A DNA stretch of 64,000 bases from Agapanthus africanus. Its lineage: Eukaryota; Streptophyta; Magnoliopsida; Asparagales; Amaryllidaceae. The DNA lies in contig JASDDO010000026.1 of NCBI GenBank assembly GCA_030015575.1, positions 449,043,096-449,107,095 of the forward strand. Direction: 5' to 3'. The position numbers and the translations under genes are program-made. Positions within the stretch are counted from its first letter, which is position 1; each line of letters begins with the position of its first letter. This document shows, one piece after another, positions 11,184-24,192 of this stretch. The notes beneath the pieces were generated by a model that saw only the letters and a list, made by a program, of their open reading frames with translations, ran no database searches and was not told where the DNA came from.

Positions 11184-11257
11184 CGTGGTCTCGCGCTAAG
11201 TGTAGCCGACGACTTGTTTCCCCTTCTTCGCAGCGTCCGTCGCACTCGCCTGCGAAC
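11184..11257 (-). other. Exon-like block with donor-like site, D 3' LTR
   Basis: On the minus strand a 74-base block follows TTCTAG and ends before GTGAGTAGAT (11174-11183 on the plus strand), a strong plant 5' splice-site consensus. The donor overlaps a small hairpin, GTAGAT-TTAAC-ATCTAC, followed by GGGG. Equivalent blocks are at 19535-19608 (D), 24124-24192 (F) and 53242-53311 (G). Splicing is inferred, not shown. Confidence 0.5.
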
Positions 11258-12635
11258 CTAGAATTAAACAATATATCACATATAAGCTCAAAACCATACA
11301 AACACGACATTTAAAGTCACTCTAGAAACCCGCGTCGTAAACCAAGCGAGCGTGTGCGCGATACGCTAAAACGTGTGATTAAGCGTCTGAAACTACCTCG
11401 ACGCGTCGCGATACGCAGAACACCCCAAACCCACACACGTAACACGCGTGTCGCGAAGATTTAAATTACGAGAAATAGGTTTTTAACTCTAGATTTTGAT
11501 AAAGAAAATATATTATAAAACTATATATACCATAATATCCCACATAGCAGCAGACACCCATCACCTAAACCCCAACCCACAATTCCCTCATCTGGCCGCA
11601 ATTTGCGGCCAGAAAGCTTTTTCTGGCAGCCTGGGTAGGGGGTGGGCTCCCGGGTTTGGTGTGTGCACTCCATACCCTATGAACATACTACAGTAATTAC
11701 AATTTCATTCTGAAACACCCTGGGTAGAAGCAGATTCCACAGAGCCCTAATTCAAGTTAAAATCACTCTTTTGCACTAAAAATGATACTTTAGGATATAT
11801 TTGTGAAATCTGAAGCAAACCCAAGTCTAAAACCACACTAATATCATATTACCAAGCCAATCAAACCATAAAAAGGTTAATTTAACATAAACTACACTAA
11901 AACCCTTCATTAGCACTAAAAATACACAAAAAAGGTGACATTTAGCAACCAAACACACAAGTTATGGAAATAGAGGGTTAGACATGAGTTAATACCTTCT
12001 AAAGACCTTATAAAACACCAGAAGTTCCAGCTCCCTCCTCAAGTATGCAGACTTGCCCTCAACTCCCCCAAAAGGTCATTTTTTCCATGGTTTTGTGATG
12101 AAAAAGGGTGGTTTGTGTAGGGTTTTGAATAGGGGTCCAAAGGGAAGTGAAGAATGAAGAGAAAATAGGAAAATTATTGTTGTTGCTGCAGCTCTTTCTG
12201 CTGGAACACAGCGATGGGGAAAGAGAGAGAAATGAGAGAGAGGGAACAATGGTCAAACAAGTCATGATCTCTACATAACACCATACCTTCATTTTCTATT
12301 CAAAATTTGAATTATTAAAAACGGTTACCTAGTTAAAATGGGTAGGGGATTATTACAACCATACAAGAAAAATGAAAGAGGGTTAACCTAATAACAATAA
12401 GAACCTAGGCCACCAAATTTGGCTAAGTGTGCATGTGTGCACCAACACAAAAATCCCACTTAGGGTAAACACGACCAAAATAATTAATAACCCTAGAATT
12501 ATATATATATATAAACACTTCACAACACAAATTATCACTAGCCAAGAAGGAAAAATAAGATATCCGTTTTTATGAAAAACACTCACACTTGCTAATTAAC
12601 GCGAAAACATCCTAAACGAATTTCAAGGCGTTACA

Positions 12636-12671
12636 AACTACCCCCCTTAAAGAAATTCTATCCCCGAATTT
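12636..12671 (-). other. D polypurine tract with adjoining hairpin
   Basis: The minus strand reads TTTCTTTAAGGGGGGTAGTT just before the 3' LTR and primes plus-strand DNA. Immediately upstream, 12653-12671 forms an inverted repeat AAATTC-GGGGATA-GAATTT. The same layout occurs in F (25605-25637) and G (58001-58035). Confidence 0.82.
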
Positions 12672-12677
12672 AAAAAT

Positions 12678-14054
12678 CTAACTATACGTACCTTCAAAAG
12701 GACGGGGATACCTCTTCCTCATCTCACTCTCAGTCTCCCAAGTGACCTCCTCGCTGCTCGGACCATGCCAAAGTACCTTGACGGACGGTATCTCTTTCGA
12801 CATCAATTTCTTCACTTGTCGATCCAAGATCATCACCGGCTGCTCTGCATAGGAAAGGTCGCGCTCAAGCTGGATCGTCGGGTGCTGAATCGCATGCGAA
12901 GGATTAAAAAGATACTTGCGGAGTATCGAAACGTGAAATACGGGGTGCACGTCAGGGAAACTGGGCGGAAGGGCTAAACGATACGCAACCACACCAACAC
13001 GCTCGAGGATTTCGAAGGGGCCCACATATCGGGGACTATGCTTCCCCTTCTTCCCAAATCTCATCACACCTTTCATTGGGGAGACCCTCAAGAAAACATG
13101 ATCACCAACAGAAAACTCAAGTCTGCGCTGACGACGGTCTGCATAAGTTCTCTGCCTACTCTGGGCTGCTCTCATCCTATCACGAATCAACTGGATCTTC
13201 GCAGTCGTCTCCTCAACCATCTGTGGCCCTAAGATGCTTCTCTCACTGAGCTTTGTCCAACAGGCGGGCGATCTGCATCTCCTCCCATAAAGAGCCTCAA
13301 AAGGTGCCATCTGAATGGTCTCCTGGTAGCTGTTGTTGTAGGAGAACTCTACTAAGGGTAAATGATGATCCCAGCTACCTCCAAAGTCTAAGACGCATGC
13401 TCTGAGCTTGTTCTCAAGAGTCTGAATAGTCCGCTCTGACTGTCCGTCGGTCTGCGGATGAAATACTAAGCTGAAACTCAAGTGGGTGTCCAAAGCCTCC
13501 TGAAGCCTCTGCCATAGTCGGCTGGTAAACTGGGTGCCTCTGTCGGACACGATACATGTCGGAACTCCGTGCAGTCATACGATCTCGTCGATGTATATCT
13601 GGGCATACTGAGCAAATCCGAAAGTCGTCTTCACCGGTAGGAAGTGAGCCGCTTTCGTCAAACGATCCACGATCACCCAGAAGGAGTCATACCCTCGACT
13701 AGTTTTGGCTAGACCCACAACAAAGTCCATAGAAATCTGTTCCCATTTCCACTCCGGAATAGGCAACAGCTGTAGCTCTCCCGCGGGTCTTTGGTGCTCG
13801 GCCTTGACTTGATGACAAGTCAGGCATCTCGACACGAAATCTGCGATGTCCCTCTTCATCCCGTCCTACCAGTAAACAACTCTCATGTCATGGTACATCT
13901 TGGTGGAACCTTGATGAACACTGTACACCGATCGATGTGCCTCCTCAAGAATCGCACGCCGCAGTCCCTCAGCATCAGGTACGCACAATCTGGTCCCAAA
14001 TCGTAGTATGCCCTGATCATCAATCACGAACTCGTAAAATCTGCCCTGTCCCAT
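12678..14054 (-). pseudogene. D integrase and chromodomain region
   Basis: Sequence in this stretch encodes the zinc-binding N-terminal part of integrase (histidines and CLTCHQVKAEHQRPAGEL), the catalytic core (MDFVVGLAKTSRGYDSFWVI and MSDRGTQFTSRLW) and the GPY/F domain (RYVGPFEIL). It ends in a chromodomain (LDRQVKKLMSKEIPSVKVLW, then VTWETESEMRKRYP). Chromoviral integrases insert element DNA, and the chromodomain is thought to guide them to marked chromatin. The longest open stretch is 12678-13550 (290 residues). The region is broken as it stands. Confidence 0.88.
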
Positions 14055-14924
14055 CTATGCCATGATCTCTGAACATCGTTCATCACTATGCTGTGCCTCA
14101 TGTATACGGTCGAGCAACTGTGGGCGTGCATGAACATGCGCAATCTGTCCTCCGATCGGCGTGAACTCGAACTGTACCCGGCTGTCGCATAAAATCTGCC
14201 AATCTGCCGACGACTGCCTCTGTACTGCGCTCAAATAAGATAGACTACCCCCGGGCCTCCTGCTCAAAGCATCCGCCACTACATTGGCCCTGCCCGGGTG
14301 GTACAAGATTTCGCAATCGTAATCCTTCACTAACTCCATCCATCGGCGCTGTCTAAGGTTTAGGTCTCGCTGTTGAATTATATACTTTAAGCTCTTATGA
14401 TCAGTGAATATCTGGCACGACGCGCCGTATAGGTAATGTCGCCAGATCTTGAGTGCAAAGACCACTGCAGCCATCTTCAAATCGTGAGTGGGGTAGTTCT
14501 GTTCATGTTTCTTCAATTGCCACGAAGCATACGCGATCACCCTGTCATGCTGCATCAATACGCACCCTAGCCCCACTAGAGAAGCATCACAATATACCAC
14601 AAATCTGCCTGATCCTGAAGGCAATGATAATACTGGCGCCGTAGTCAGAGAGCCCGTAGCTGCTGAAAACTGTGCTCACACTCCTCCGTCCAAACAAAAG
14701 GAACTCCCTTCCGGATCAACCCGGTCAAAGGTGTAGCAATGCGAGAGAAATCCTGCACAAATCGCCTGTAATAGCCGGCCAGCCATAGAAAGCTGCGAAT
14801 CTCCGTAACTGATGTGGGTCTGGGCCAACTCCGAACGGCCTCGATCTTCCTTAGGTCTACACATATACCGTCTCATGAAATTACATGCCCCAAGCAGTCT
14901 ACGCTGTCCAGCCAGAAAGCACAC
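14055..14924 (-). pseudogene. D RNase H region and end of reverse transcriptase
   Basis: The open stretch at 14055-14624 (189 residues) contains the gypsy RNase H motifs [40 protein letters not shown] and [10 protein letters not shown], which supply the acidic metal-binding residues. The part toward 14924 resembles the thumb/tether region of reverse transcriptase. The enzyme degrades the RNA strand of the RNA-DNA hybrid. It is part of the broken pol of D. Confidence 0.85.
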
Positions 14925-15970
14925 TTAGAGAATTTGGCGAAAAGCTGATGCTCCCTCAAGGTCTCTAGTGTAATCCGCCGGTGCTGCTCGTGCTCTTCTC
15001 TACTCCGAGAATACACCAGAATATCGTCAATGAATACTATGATGACATGATCAAGATTCGGCCGGAAAATACGGTTCATCAAGTCCATGAATGCTGCTGG
15101 CGCGTTGGTCAGTCCGAACGACATCACCAGAAACTCGTAATGGCCGTAGCGCATGCGGAAAGCTGTCCTAGGAATGTCCTCCTGTCGAAACCGCAGCTGA
15201 TGGTAGCCTGATCGCAAATTGATCCTCGAAAAGTATCCTGCCCCCTGAAGCTGATCGAAAAAATCATCGATACGTGGCAAAGGATATATGTTCCGCACTG
15301 TAACCCTGTTCAGCTGGTGGTAGTCGATACATAGACGCAAACTGCTGTCTTTCTTCTTGACAAACAGGACTGGAGCACCCCAAGGAGAAACACTGGGTCG
15401 AATAAGTCCCTTATCCAGCAAATCTTGCAACTGACCCTTCAATTCTCGAAGTTCCGCCGTGGCCATCCGATAAGGCGGTATGGAAATAGGCCCCGTGCCA
15501 GGAACCAAATCAATACAGAAAGAAATATCACGCTCGGGCGGTAGCCTAGGAAGCTCGTCAGGGAACACATCAGGGAACTTGCTAACAACCGGAACCTGAT
15601 CCAACGGAACCTCTGTAGCGCTAGTATCGCAAAAATAGGCGAGAAATCCCTGACATCCCTTCCTCAAAAGCTGTCCAGCGTGAAAAGAAGAAATCACACT
15701 GTGTGGGGCGGCACCACGGTCCCCCAACACAACAAAAATCGACTCGCCGGGAAAACAAAATCTCACTATCTTCTCACGGCAGTCCACATAAGCATAGCCT
15801 TTGGCTAACCATTCCATGTCCAAAAGAACGTCGAAATATAACATCTCAAGAAGGATCAAGTCGACAGGCAACTCTCTCTCGCCAATACAGACGGTACAGG
15901 ATCGGAACACGTGCCTAGCAACAAACGAATCACCCACAGGAGTGGTCACAACAAGCGGCTGATCAAGCAA
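14873..15970 (-). pseudogene. D protease-proximal and reverse transcriptase region
   Basis: A 365-residue open stretch. Residues 1-75 resemble the C-terminal half of a retroviral-type aspartic protease ([20 protein letters not shown]). From about residue 165 the gypsy reverse transcriptase begins ([20 protein letters not shown]), with [40 protein letters not shown] and the catalytic FIDD box in [13 protein letters not shown] near residue 320. The enzyme copies element RNA into DNA in the virus-like particle. Confidence 0.9.
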
Positions 15971-17392
15971 ACCGGACTCTCTACCAAACTCGGCACAAAG
16001 TGTGTGGATACGTACGGGTGCTTTGATCCGGGATCGAACAACACGTGTGAATCAACAGAACATACTGGAAGGATACCTGAGACCACCGCATTGGACGCCT
16101 GTGCGTCCTGATGCGTCAAAGCAAAAAATCGCGCCTGTCCTCCACCTGTGACTGACTGTCCTCTGCCTCGGTCATCCCATCCTCTCTGAGTAACTCCTCC
16201 ACGTCCACGACCTCTCTGTGTATGAGTCTGACGCGGAGCAACAGTAGGAACAACAGGCAACGCCCTCTGGGGTGGTGAAGGTGGTAAGGTGACGTGCGGT
16301 GTTGCTGTCTCCCTCCGGCGTATCTCAGGACAATCTCTGACGAGGTGAAGTAGACTGCCGCATCTATAACAACCCCACGACGACTGCTGACTTTCCTGTG
16401 GATACGAACTAAACATCTAGCCTCGTCCCGAATCTCTGCCACTCCCCGTACCTGAACGATACCTGTCGCGGCGCCTGAATTTCTGTTCCGTGCTGATATA
16501 CCAGTACGAACTCTCTTCGGCTCTGGAACTACCGAAGTCTCAGCAAGGCGCTCCTTGACTAATAGTGCTGCATCTACCGCTGCTGCACATGTCTCGTAAT
16601 GCTGCACACTGATCGCAAGGAACAGTGGTGTAAGCAAGCCTCGGACAAATCTCTTGATTCGCAACTCCTCGGTAGCCACCAAATACGGGGCATAGATAGA
16701 TAGCTCTGTGAACAGCACATCATACTCTACCACTGACATCTCCGGAGTCTGGCGTAAGGACTCGAACCTGCGTGCTCTAGCATCTATGACGCATAGTGGA
16801 AGAAAGCGGGCAAGGAATAGTGCCACGAACTTTGTCCAGGTCATAGGAGGAAGCCCTGCTGCTCTGCCCTTCTCAATTGATTCGCACCATTTCTGCGCAA
16901 GACCATCCAAGCGAAAGCTCGCGAACTCAACCCATCTCGCATCTGCGCATCTGAGGGAACAGCATATCCGAGCCATCCTATCAATGAAAGACTGTGGGTC
17001 CTCGGCTGCATCGGTGCCTGTGAAGACCGGAGGCTTCAGCCTCATAAACTCTGATAGCGATACGGAGATGACCTCTGTAACAGTAGGGCAACTGGCTGTA
17101 CGGTAGGTACCATCGTGGTCTCTGTAACGGGTGGAGCTACCTCTGGTCGCTGCGCTCGAAGTATCTCAACTAACGATCCTATCATCTGGCGCATCTCCCG
17201 CATGCTGGATCCCACCGTCTAGCGCATCTCCTACATACCAGCCCCTCGCGTGGCAATCTGATCTGTCACGGGGGGAACAGCCTTCTCGGGTACAACCGGT
17301 GTACTTCCCGGATCAGTCCTCGTCTCAGACGAATCAACACGAATCTCGGCCCTCGCGGCCGCTCTCTGTGCCCTCGTAGTCTTTGGCGGCAT
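15946..17392 (-). pseudogene. D gag and N-terminal protease region
   Basis: The start MPPKTTRAQRAAARAEI at 17392 is typical of Tekay gag. The capsid part (about 16500-17045) has FTGTDAAEDPQSFIDRM and WTKFVALFLARFLP. A CCHC knuckle (CYRCGSLLHLVRDCP) and a protease active-site-like segment ([13 protein letters not shown]) lie toward 15950-16400. Gag packages the RNA and the protease matures the polyprotein. The region is broken as it stands. Confidence 0.85.
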
Positions 17393-17611
17393 AATGGCTG
17401 AAAGGAAAATAGGATTCGATAAGGATGCAGAAATCGAATCGCAAGAATGCATATACTCAAAAAGGAATTTAAATCAATAAGTCCTAAGGTTGCCTTGGCG
17501 GAGTACCGTGTCGTGAGTATACCGCGGAACATACGCACGCTACGCCACTCTGCTTCAGCTACCTACTCCATCATACCAGGATCATCCTATACTCCGAAAG
17601 GTAAAACCTAT

Positions 17612-17623
17612 GCTCTGATACCA
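17612..17623 (-). other. D primer-binding site, initiator-Met tRNA
   Basis: The minus strand reads TGGTATCAGAGC, complementary to the 3' end of plant initiator tRNA-Met. It lies four bases inside the 5' LTR at 17628. Confidence 0.92.
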
Positions 17624-17627
17624 ACTT

Positions 17628-20600
17628 TATCACGACCCGAATTTTTCGACTCGTGGCCGGCACTTAACCACACAACGTCTACAGGCATAACGCGGCTAAG
17701 TAAGCCGAACCCAGAAATCAAAACCGTTTAAAAGTAGTGAGCGTTGAAAACATTCAATTAAAGCATTTAGAAAATCTTAAATAGTTCAATAAAGTACTTT
17801 TTAATGTTAAGTTATCCTTATAATAATTTTGGCAGCATTTCCTTTTTAAAAGTAACCCCGAAAATCGGGTATAAAACAGGATATAAGTAAAAATGATATA
17901 TAATGAAATAAAGCATCCCCAAACGGGAGCAATCACGCCCAATGGCGGAAACCATCACCACAAGAGTAATATACGACGCCGTAGCGAAAATGAGCAATAA
18001 GTAAACATCACAGAATAATAAACTGCATATATACAGTTGGCTCCCACGAGCTCGACACCAGAATACAAATAATATACATCATCGTTCTCACACCGTCTCT
18101 AAGTCAAGTACATATATGGTAGATGGAGAATACTAGATACAAATGTGTGTACAATAAAAGTAACCCGATACCACAACCCACCTAATAGGAAAATAGCTCT
18201 TGCACCAACTGTAGTGGTATCTGTAGCCAAAAGATGCAAAAAGGCATCCTGCCGCGACTACTCCGATGGGCAACCTGCAAATACTGTGGCACAACGGGGG
18301 TGAGTTGCCAACTCGTGAATAGAGATAACATATAATGGTAATCGCGAGGATGCACGTACTGCGCTACTCTATCATATGCCAGCAGGTACAATCTACATGC
18401 GACAAGCAGCAGGTGCAATAATCATGCAAATGCTCTGTCAGGTAAAATAACTACAGGATGAGATACATGATAATCAATGCTGAGCATGGGATAAAAAACA
18501 TCTATACGGAATATCAATCGTGGAAAATAATCGGAGCCCAAAACTGCACCCAAAGCCCAAATAAACTCACGCGCCGGCACTCTCCTCGGCCCTCAAATCC
18601 TGTAAATCTCTGAGAATCACGAGTGCCCATCATCGGCACTCAAAATATCATAAAATACTCGTGTCCAGCGTCGACACGCAAATCCTCATATATCGGCTCC
18701 GTAAGTCCGGATCAGCCCACGGGTTCCGTCTGCGGTATCGGCCCTCGGCCACGGCAGTACGGATCATCCCGCATCCATCTCTCGACTCTGGTCAGTATCC
18801 TCCGGATAACCGCCAGGTCCAACCAATCACCGGTAGGTACTTGCCCACCTCCAGGCTCAATCGGCAAAGTCCATCGATCATCTTTCCGAGGGGAACCATA
18901 CCGGGTCCACCACGAACCCGCAAACGGATCATCCAACTCCTCGAATCGGGTTTCAAGCACACGTCTCAGCACCGAGAAAACGCGTGGTGGATGCACCAAA
19001 ATATCATATCACGAGGAACCGGGTTTTCAAATAGTGCATCTTTTCTTAAATAACCCCACGGTCCTCAAAACCAGAAATCACATGAAAATCCAACACCAAT
19101 GAATAAATCAAATGCGATGTGCTATGTACATCTAGCCATAATATAGGTGCAAGGGAGATACCGCTTTTTTTAAAACAGTTTCAGTTTTCAAAGACATCAT
19201 GCGGCTCCCAATTTCTATGAAAATCATATCAAATCATATGTGAAAGGAACTACAGTATAATGATCATGGCAATTTTACAGTGAGTGTGTCATGGCAATTA
19301 CTAACGGTGTGTGTGTAACATGCAGATTAGTGCTCGGGCAACATGAACTGTTAGTAATAGTGCGGTGTTTTATCAATTCTAAGTTTACAATTATATAGCA
19401 GGGAATGCAATATGTAACAACAGTATCCATGAGCAGTCAATATAGGTAAATGCAACCTATAGCTATAAGGTCCTATCATCCCTGACGCATAATGCCATGC
19501 GGGCGATTTCCCCGAAGATGTTAAATCTACTCACCGTAGTCTCGCGCTAAGTGTAGCCGACGACTTGTTTCCCCTTCTTCGCAGCGTCCGTCGCACTCGC
19601 CTGCGAACGTGGAATTACACAATATATCACATATAAGCTTAAAACCATACAAACACGACATTTAAAGTCACACTAGAAACCCGCGCCGTAAACCAAGCGC
19701 GCGTGTGTGCGATACGGTAAAACGTGTGATTAAGTGTCTGAAACTACCTCGACGCGTCGCGATACGCAGAACAACCCAAACCCACACACGTAACACGCGT
19801 GTCGCGAAGATTTAAAATACGAGAAATAGGTTTTTAACTCCAGATTTTGATAAAGAAAAGATATTATAAAACTATATATACCAGAATATCCCACACAGCA
19901 GCAGACACCCATCACCCAAACCCCAACCCACAATTCCCTCATCTGGCCGCAATTTGCGGCCAGAAATCTTTTTCCGGCGGCCTGGGTAGGGGGTGGGCTC
20001 CCGGGTTTGGTGTGTGCACTCCATACCCCATAAACATACTACAGTAATTACAATTTCATTCTGAAACACCCCGGGTAGAAGCAGATTCCACAGAGCCCTA
20101 ATTCAAGTTAAAATCATTCTTTTGCACTAAAAATGATACTTTAGGGTATATTTGTGAAATCTGAAACAAACCCAAGTCTAAAACAACACTAATATCACAT
20201 TACCAAGCCAATCAAACCATAAAAAGGTTAATTGAACATAAACTACACTAAAACCCTTCATTAGCACTCAAAATGCACAAAAAGGTGACATTTAGCAGCC
20301 AAACACACAAGTTATGGAAATAGAGGGTTTGACATGAGTTAATACCTTCTAAAGACCTTATAAAACACCAAAAGTTCTAGCTCCCTCCTCAAGTATGCAT
20401 ACTTGCCCTCAACTCCCCCAAAAGGTCATTTTTTTACATGATTTTGTGACGAAAAAGGGTTGTTTGTGTAGGGTTTTTAATGGGGGTCCAAAAAGAAGTA
20501 AAGAAAGAAGAGAAAATGGAAAAAATATTGTTGTTGCTATAGCTCTTTCTGCTGGAACATAGAAATGGGGAAAGAGAGAGAAATGAGGGAGAGGAAACAA

Positions 20601-20998
20601 TGGTCAAACAAGTCAAGAGCTCTACCTAACCACCATACCTTCATTTTCTATTCAAAATTTGAATTATTAAAAAGGGTTACCTAGTTAAAATGGGTGGGGG
20701 ATAATTACAACCATACAAGAAAAATGAAAGAGGGTTAACATAATAACAATAAGAACCCAGGCCACCAAATTTGGCTAAGTGTGCATGTGTGCACCAACAC
20801 AAAAATTCCCACTTAGGGTAAACACGACCAAAATAATTAATAACCCTAGAATTTTATATATACAATTATATATATAAACACTTCACAACACAAATTATCA
20901 CTAGCCAAGAAGGAAAAATAAGATATCTGTTTTTATGAAAAACACGCACACTTGCTAATTAACGCGAAAACATCCTAAACGAATTTCAAGGCGTTGCA
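17628..20998 (-). repeat. D 5' LTR
   Basis: 3,371 bp, aligned end to end with 9277-12635 at about 95-96% identity by eye. It carries the same stem-loop (19297-19358), exon-like block (19535-19608) and GC palindrome (about 19943-19963). As the 5' LTR of a minus-strand element it would hold the active promoter, but I could not pick a convincing TATA box. Confidence 0.92.
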
Positions 20999-22834
20999 GA
21001 TGGGCGATGAATGATTCCATATCCATCGGTGTTTGACATCTAGGATGGTGTACGGGTGCTCAGTAGAGACTGGGTACACTGGACGGACTCGCCGAGAACT
21101 CCTAGATGGTATTATACCTCACGTCAGATGGCAGTTCTCCAGTGACACTGGTACAGAGTAGTCTGTTGACCCGAGATCGTCATAGAGTCTTGTGTGATTC
21201 CCACTGTGCTTTGATTTCCATCATACCACGTCCAAGAGGGCATGCAAAAAGGTGGCTTTTGGGTACAGTCCCGAATCACATGGAGGCAATGAGCGATAGG
21301 AGGGGATTCGTCTCTCCCGGTATAGGGAGTTGATGTTGTGCTGTGTTCGATTGGCTATAACTGGAAATCCCTGGCCAGGGTTGCTGAGATTTACTGGTAA
21401 GTGTTATCAATAGTTTCTCGAACTGTTATAGACCTCATATCGACACGACTTATCGAGCTACTGGGGTCTGACGTTTACCACCCCTAGGCGAGATATGCGA
21501 CATATCAGACGACGAGACCGGACCGTACGGGAGTGTTGCTGATTGGATTCTCAGGAGAATGTACAGGCTTGCTTGTTGATCTTCTGAGCGCTCAATATCT
21601 GGGGGCTGTTATGTTTAGCTGACCGCTTGCAGCTTGTGGGTGTTTGATATGATCATCACCTACTGCCGGCGTATTGACGATTCTTTAGAGTCCTACAAAG
21701 AGGTTTCTTGACTCAGGCAAAACGGAGTAGGAGCACATATGTGATATGTGCGGGACCGAGGATAATGCGATATGAGATACCGTATTATATTCTTGCGATA
21801 TTTGATATCAGCCGGGTCATCGGATCAAGTGTTTATTCGATGAATCGGTAAATGATATATTAGTCGGTTATATGCGATATAGCCGGATTGTCGGATCAAG
21901 TGTTGATTCGATAATTTAATGTATAATAATATATATGATATATCAAATTACATTAACTAATATTAGCTCACTAAAAGATTCTTTTTCTCACTCGGGTAAT
22001 ATATTGATATATATGCGATATATATTAATTGTATTATTTTGTTTTGTTACAATAAATATTATATATGTGATATATAATATTGTAACATGATATGATTACT
22101 AATGCAATATGTTTAGTGGAGATTAAACAAGGTTAGGGTTTGATTTGGGTTACTTCATTCATGAACCTTCTAGAAGGTTTCATTTTGTTTTGTGTTAAGA
22201 TATTTACAAGTGACTCATCTTTAACCTAACCCAAACCCTTCACCCTTGGTTAATTCTCTACAAAGGTTTAGCAACCATGGTTACATTATTCATCATTATC
22301 CTTTCATTATTCATCACTAAAGGATTAAAAAAATTATTCTTCTTCTTCCTTCTTCTTTCTTTCATGGAAAAAGCTTTCTAGCTTTTTTCCAAGTGATGAA
22401 AATGAGTGAGAATAAGAAAATAAAAGAGAGTAAAAATCCTACTTCATCATCCTCATCTACCCTTTCCATATAGAGTAGGGTGTTCACATCATTTTGTGTG
22501 TGAGAGCTTGTGTTAATGAAACTTCAAGGTAGATCATCTTTGTTATCGAAGATCGGAAGCAAGCTTGCATCTTTCTCTTCGCGGAGCCTCTCGAGAGTCC
22601 GGAATACGATGATCGCAGCGAAAGGACCTCAACACGGAGCTTAAGAAGTGAAGGACCGGATCTAAAAAGGTTGTAATCCCTTTCACTTAGTGTTAAAGTG
22701 TTTAACATGCTTGTTTTCGCCTTATCTCAAATTTGAAGATCCGGCTTTAGGTTGTTCGGCACGGCTAAATTTTTAATCGGGCATGGTTGATGCCTCGTAG
22801 ACCCTTGTGCGTGTGCCTAGGAACCCTACAGGAA

Positions 22835-22899
22835 ATTACCGATGATGATGTGTGTGAGCCAGAAAGTAAGTGTTCTTAGACATTCGCATCATCGGTAAT
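22835..22899. other. Stem-loop in F 3' LTR
   Basis: ATTACCGATGATG (22835-22847) and CATCATCGGTAAT (22887-22899) are perfect 13-base inverted arms around a 39-base loop. The same structure is at 50253-50317 in the F 5' LTR and at 54529-54594 in G. Confidence 0.88.
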
Positions 22900-23019
22900 G
22901 ATGCTGGTGTCCTGATAACATAGGTTCAATATAATAACAAAACACATTTAACCATACAATGCGATGCGAATAGCAAGAATATGTGGAAAATGGTTAATAA
23001 ACGCAATAATAAAGAATCT

Positions 23020-23025
<6 letters not shown>

Positions 23026-23064
<39 letters not shown>

Positions 23065-23069
23065 ATATG
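23026..23069. repeat. AT microsatellite in F LTR
   Basis: A nearly uninterrupted TA repeat of about 44 bp. The matching site in the F 5' LTR (about 50440-50450) is much shorter, so the length has changed since F inserted. Confidence 0.9.
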
Positions 23070-23806
23070 AGTCATACAGTTTTGCCATTTGAAATAACAC
23101 GAATCGTGTATTTATGAATTAGGTCTACGGTGTTTTTAAGAAAAGGTATGCCCTATGAAATATCCGTAGTATCCCTTGGCCGGTCTTTAAAATATTCACG
23201 ATTCGTTAGTTTTGAAATAGGTATGACTAGAGTCTAGTCTAATATCTACAAGTAAACTACAGGACTAAACTAACAGACTAATGGAAATGGTAAGGAAAAC
23301 CACCTATGTCTGAGTGGATATATATATATATATAGTCAGTTATCCCGCCTCAATCGTATCACGTACAATGCAATATATACTACGACATCCTGAAGTCAAG
23401 AGTGCGGATCAATTATCATAATCATATCACGTACGGTAAATCCATCATACGGCATCCCAAATCTGGGTACGGGTCAAATATCACATTATCTCGTTATTCA
23501 TCTGCTATCCTTATCATTATATCCTGAATTAGGGTAATGAACTAAAGTCTAGTACATGCTGATACCATCTACATATATATATGCGTGCTGATACCATCTA
23601 CATATATATATGCGTGTGTATGAAAACACATCACCAAAAGATCCACTATAATATCATGACGTATCTCATAATACGCACCATTTCATATCACCGATCTCGT
23701 GGCATCATGCCCAAACTCATAGACTCATCTCCAAATATCATATACTATCCTCATCATCTATGTATATGTATACATACATATATACATATATATATACATG
23801 CTCACA

Positions 23807-23808
<2 letters not shown>

Positions 23809-23851
<43 letters not shown>
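23809..23851. repeat. AT microsatellite in F LTR
   Basis: A TA repeat of about 43 bp inside a wider TA/CA-rich stretch. It is equivalent to the repeat at 51199-51234 in the other LTR. Confidence 0.9.
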
Positions 23852-23854
<3 letters not shown>

Positions 23855-24123
23855 CCCATATACGCACAAGTAATAAAATGTATGCATGTGTGTGTGCGCG
23901 TGTATGTAAACCTTATTTTAGGGTTCACGACTAAAAAGCTAAACTAAGTTACTTCTAATACACTAAAACTAACCCATGAACATCTAAAATCTTACTTACT
24001 AATCATCCAAGTTTCACAACACATAATCATATATATAACATTTATATCGTATACTACACTAAGAACTGCGGGTGTGCTATACGCCATCCACCCGATTTCC
24101 CCCGTAGATATATACCTACTCAC

Positions 24124-24192
24124 CTGATCATCGCTTGCCAAAGTCGATGTCGCCATCCACTTCTTCATCGTCCGAATTCCACTTGAGGGTAC
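24124..24192 (-). other. Exon-like block with donor-like site, F 3' LTR
   Basis: On the minus strand a 69-base block follows TATGTAG and precedes GTGAGTAGG, with a short imperfect hairpin and CTACGGGGG after the donor. It shares the core CGGACGATGAAGAAGTGGAT with the G block. A short frame reading MATSTLASDDQ ends at the donor-like site. Confidence 0.5.

Larger units (their letters stand above)
9277..12635 (-). repeat. D 3' LTR
   Basis: 3,359 bp, starting TGTCACGACCCG on the plus strand and ending GCGTTACA. It is followed directly by the polypurine tract. It aligns end to end with 17628-20998. It carries a stem-loop at 10947-11008, an exon-like block at 11184-11257 and a palindrome CTGGCCGCAATTTGCGGCCAG-like near 11591-11611. 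Confidence 0.92.
9277..20998 (-). mobile_element. D: Tekay/Del-like chromovirus (Ty3/gypsy)
   Basis: An 11.7-kb minus-strand element with both LTRs (9277-12635, 17628-20998), polypurine tract, initiator-Met primer site and the order gag, protease, reverse transcriptase, RNase H, integrase, chromodomain. It is flanked by the 5-bp duplication GATGG (9272-9276 and 20999-21003) within solo LTR S. The C-terminal chromodomain and LTRs over 3 kb place it in the Tekay (Del) clade. The coding region is broken in roughly five or more places. LTR divergence is about 4-5% in sampled stretches, so an age of one to a few million years is likely, depending on the rate assumed. Confidence 0.92.
8939..22830 (+). 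mobile_element. S: solo copia LTR (C family) interrupted by D
   Basis: Begins TGTTAGTTATATGTATGCCC and ends GGAACCCTACA, matching the C LTR in sense orientation across 8939-9276 and 21004-22830. Both sides are continuous F LTR sequence, shown by the uninterrupted copy around 50250. The four bases GGAA flank it on both sides (ending 8938; starting 22831). A single LTR with a target duplication and no interior is the usual outcome of recombination between the two LTRs of a complete element. Element D is inserted inside it. Confidence 0.85.

Noticed and set aside
22484-22708. Possible host exon near ATGGTTACATT and AG/GT sites around 22280-22710
   Set aside because: The stretch is the R/U5 end of solo LTR S and matches the C LTRs in reverse (28480-28830, 36640-36990).
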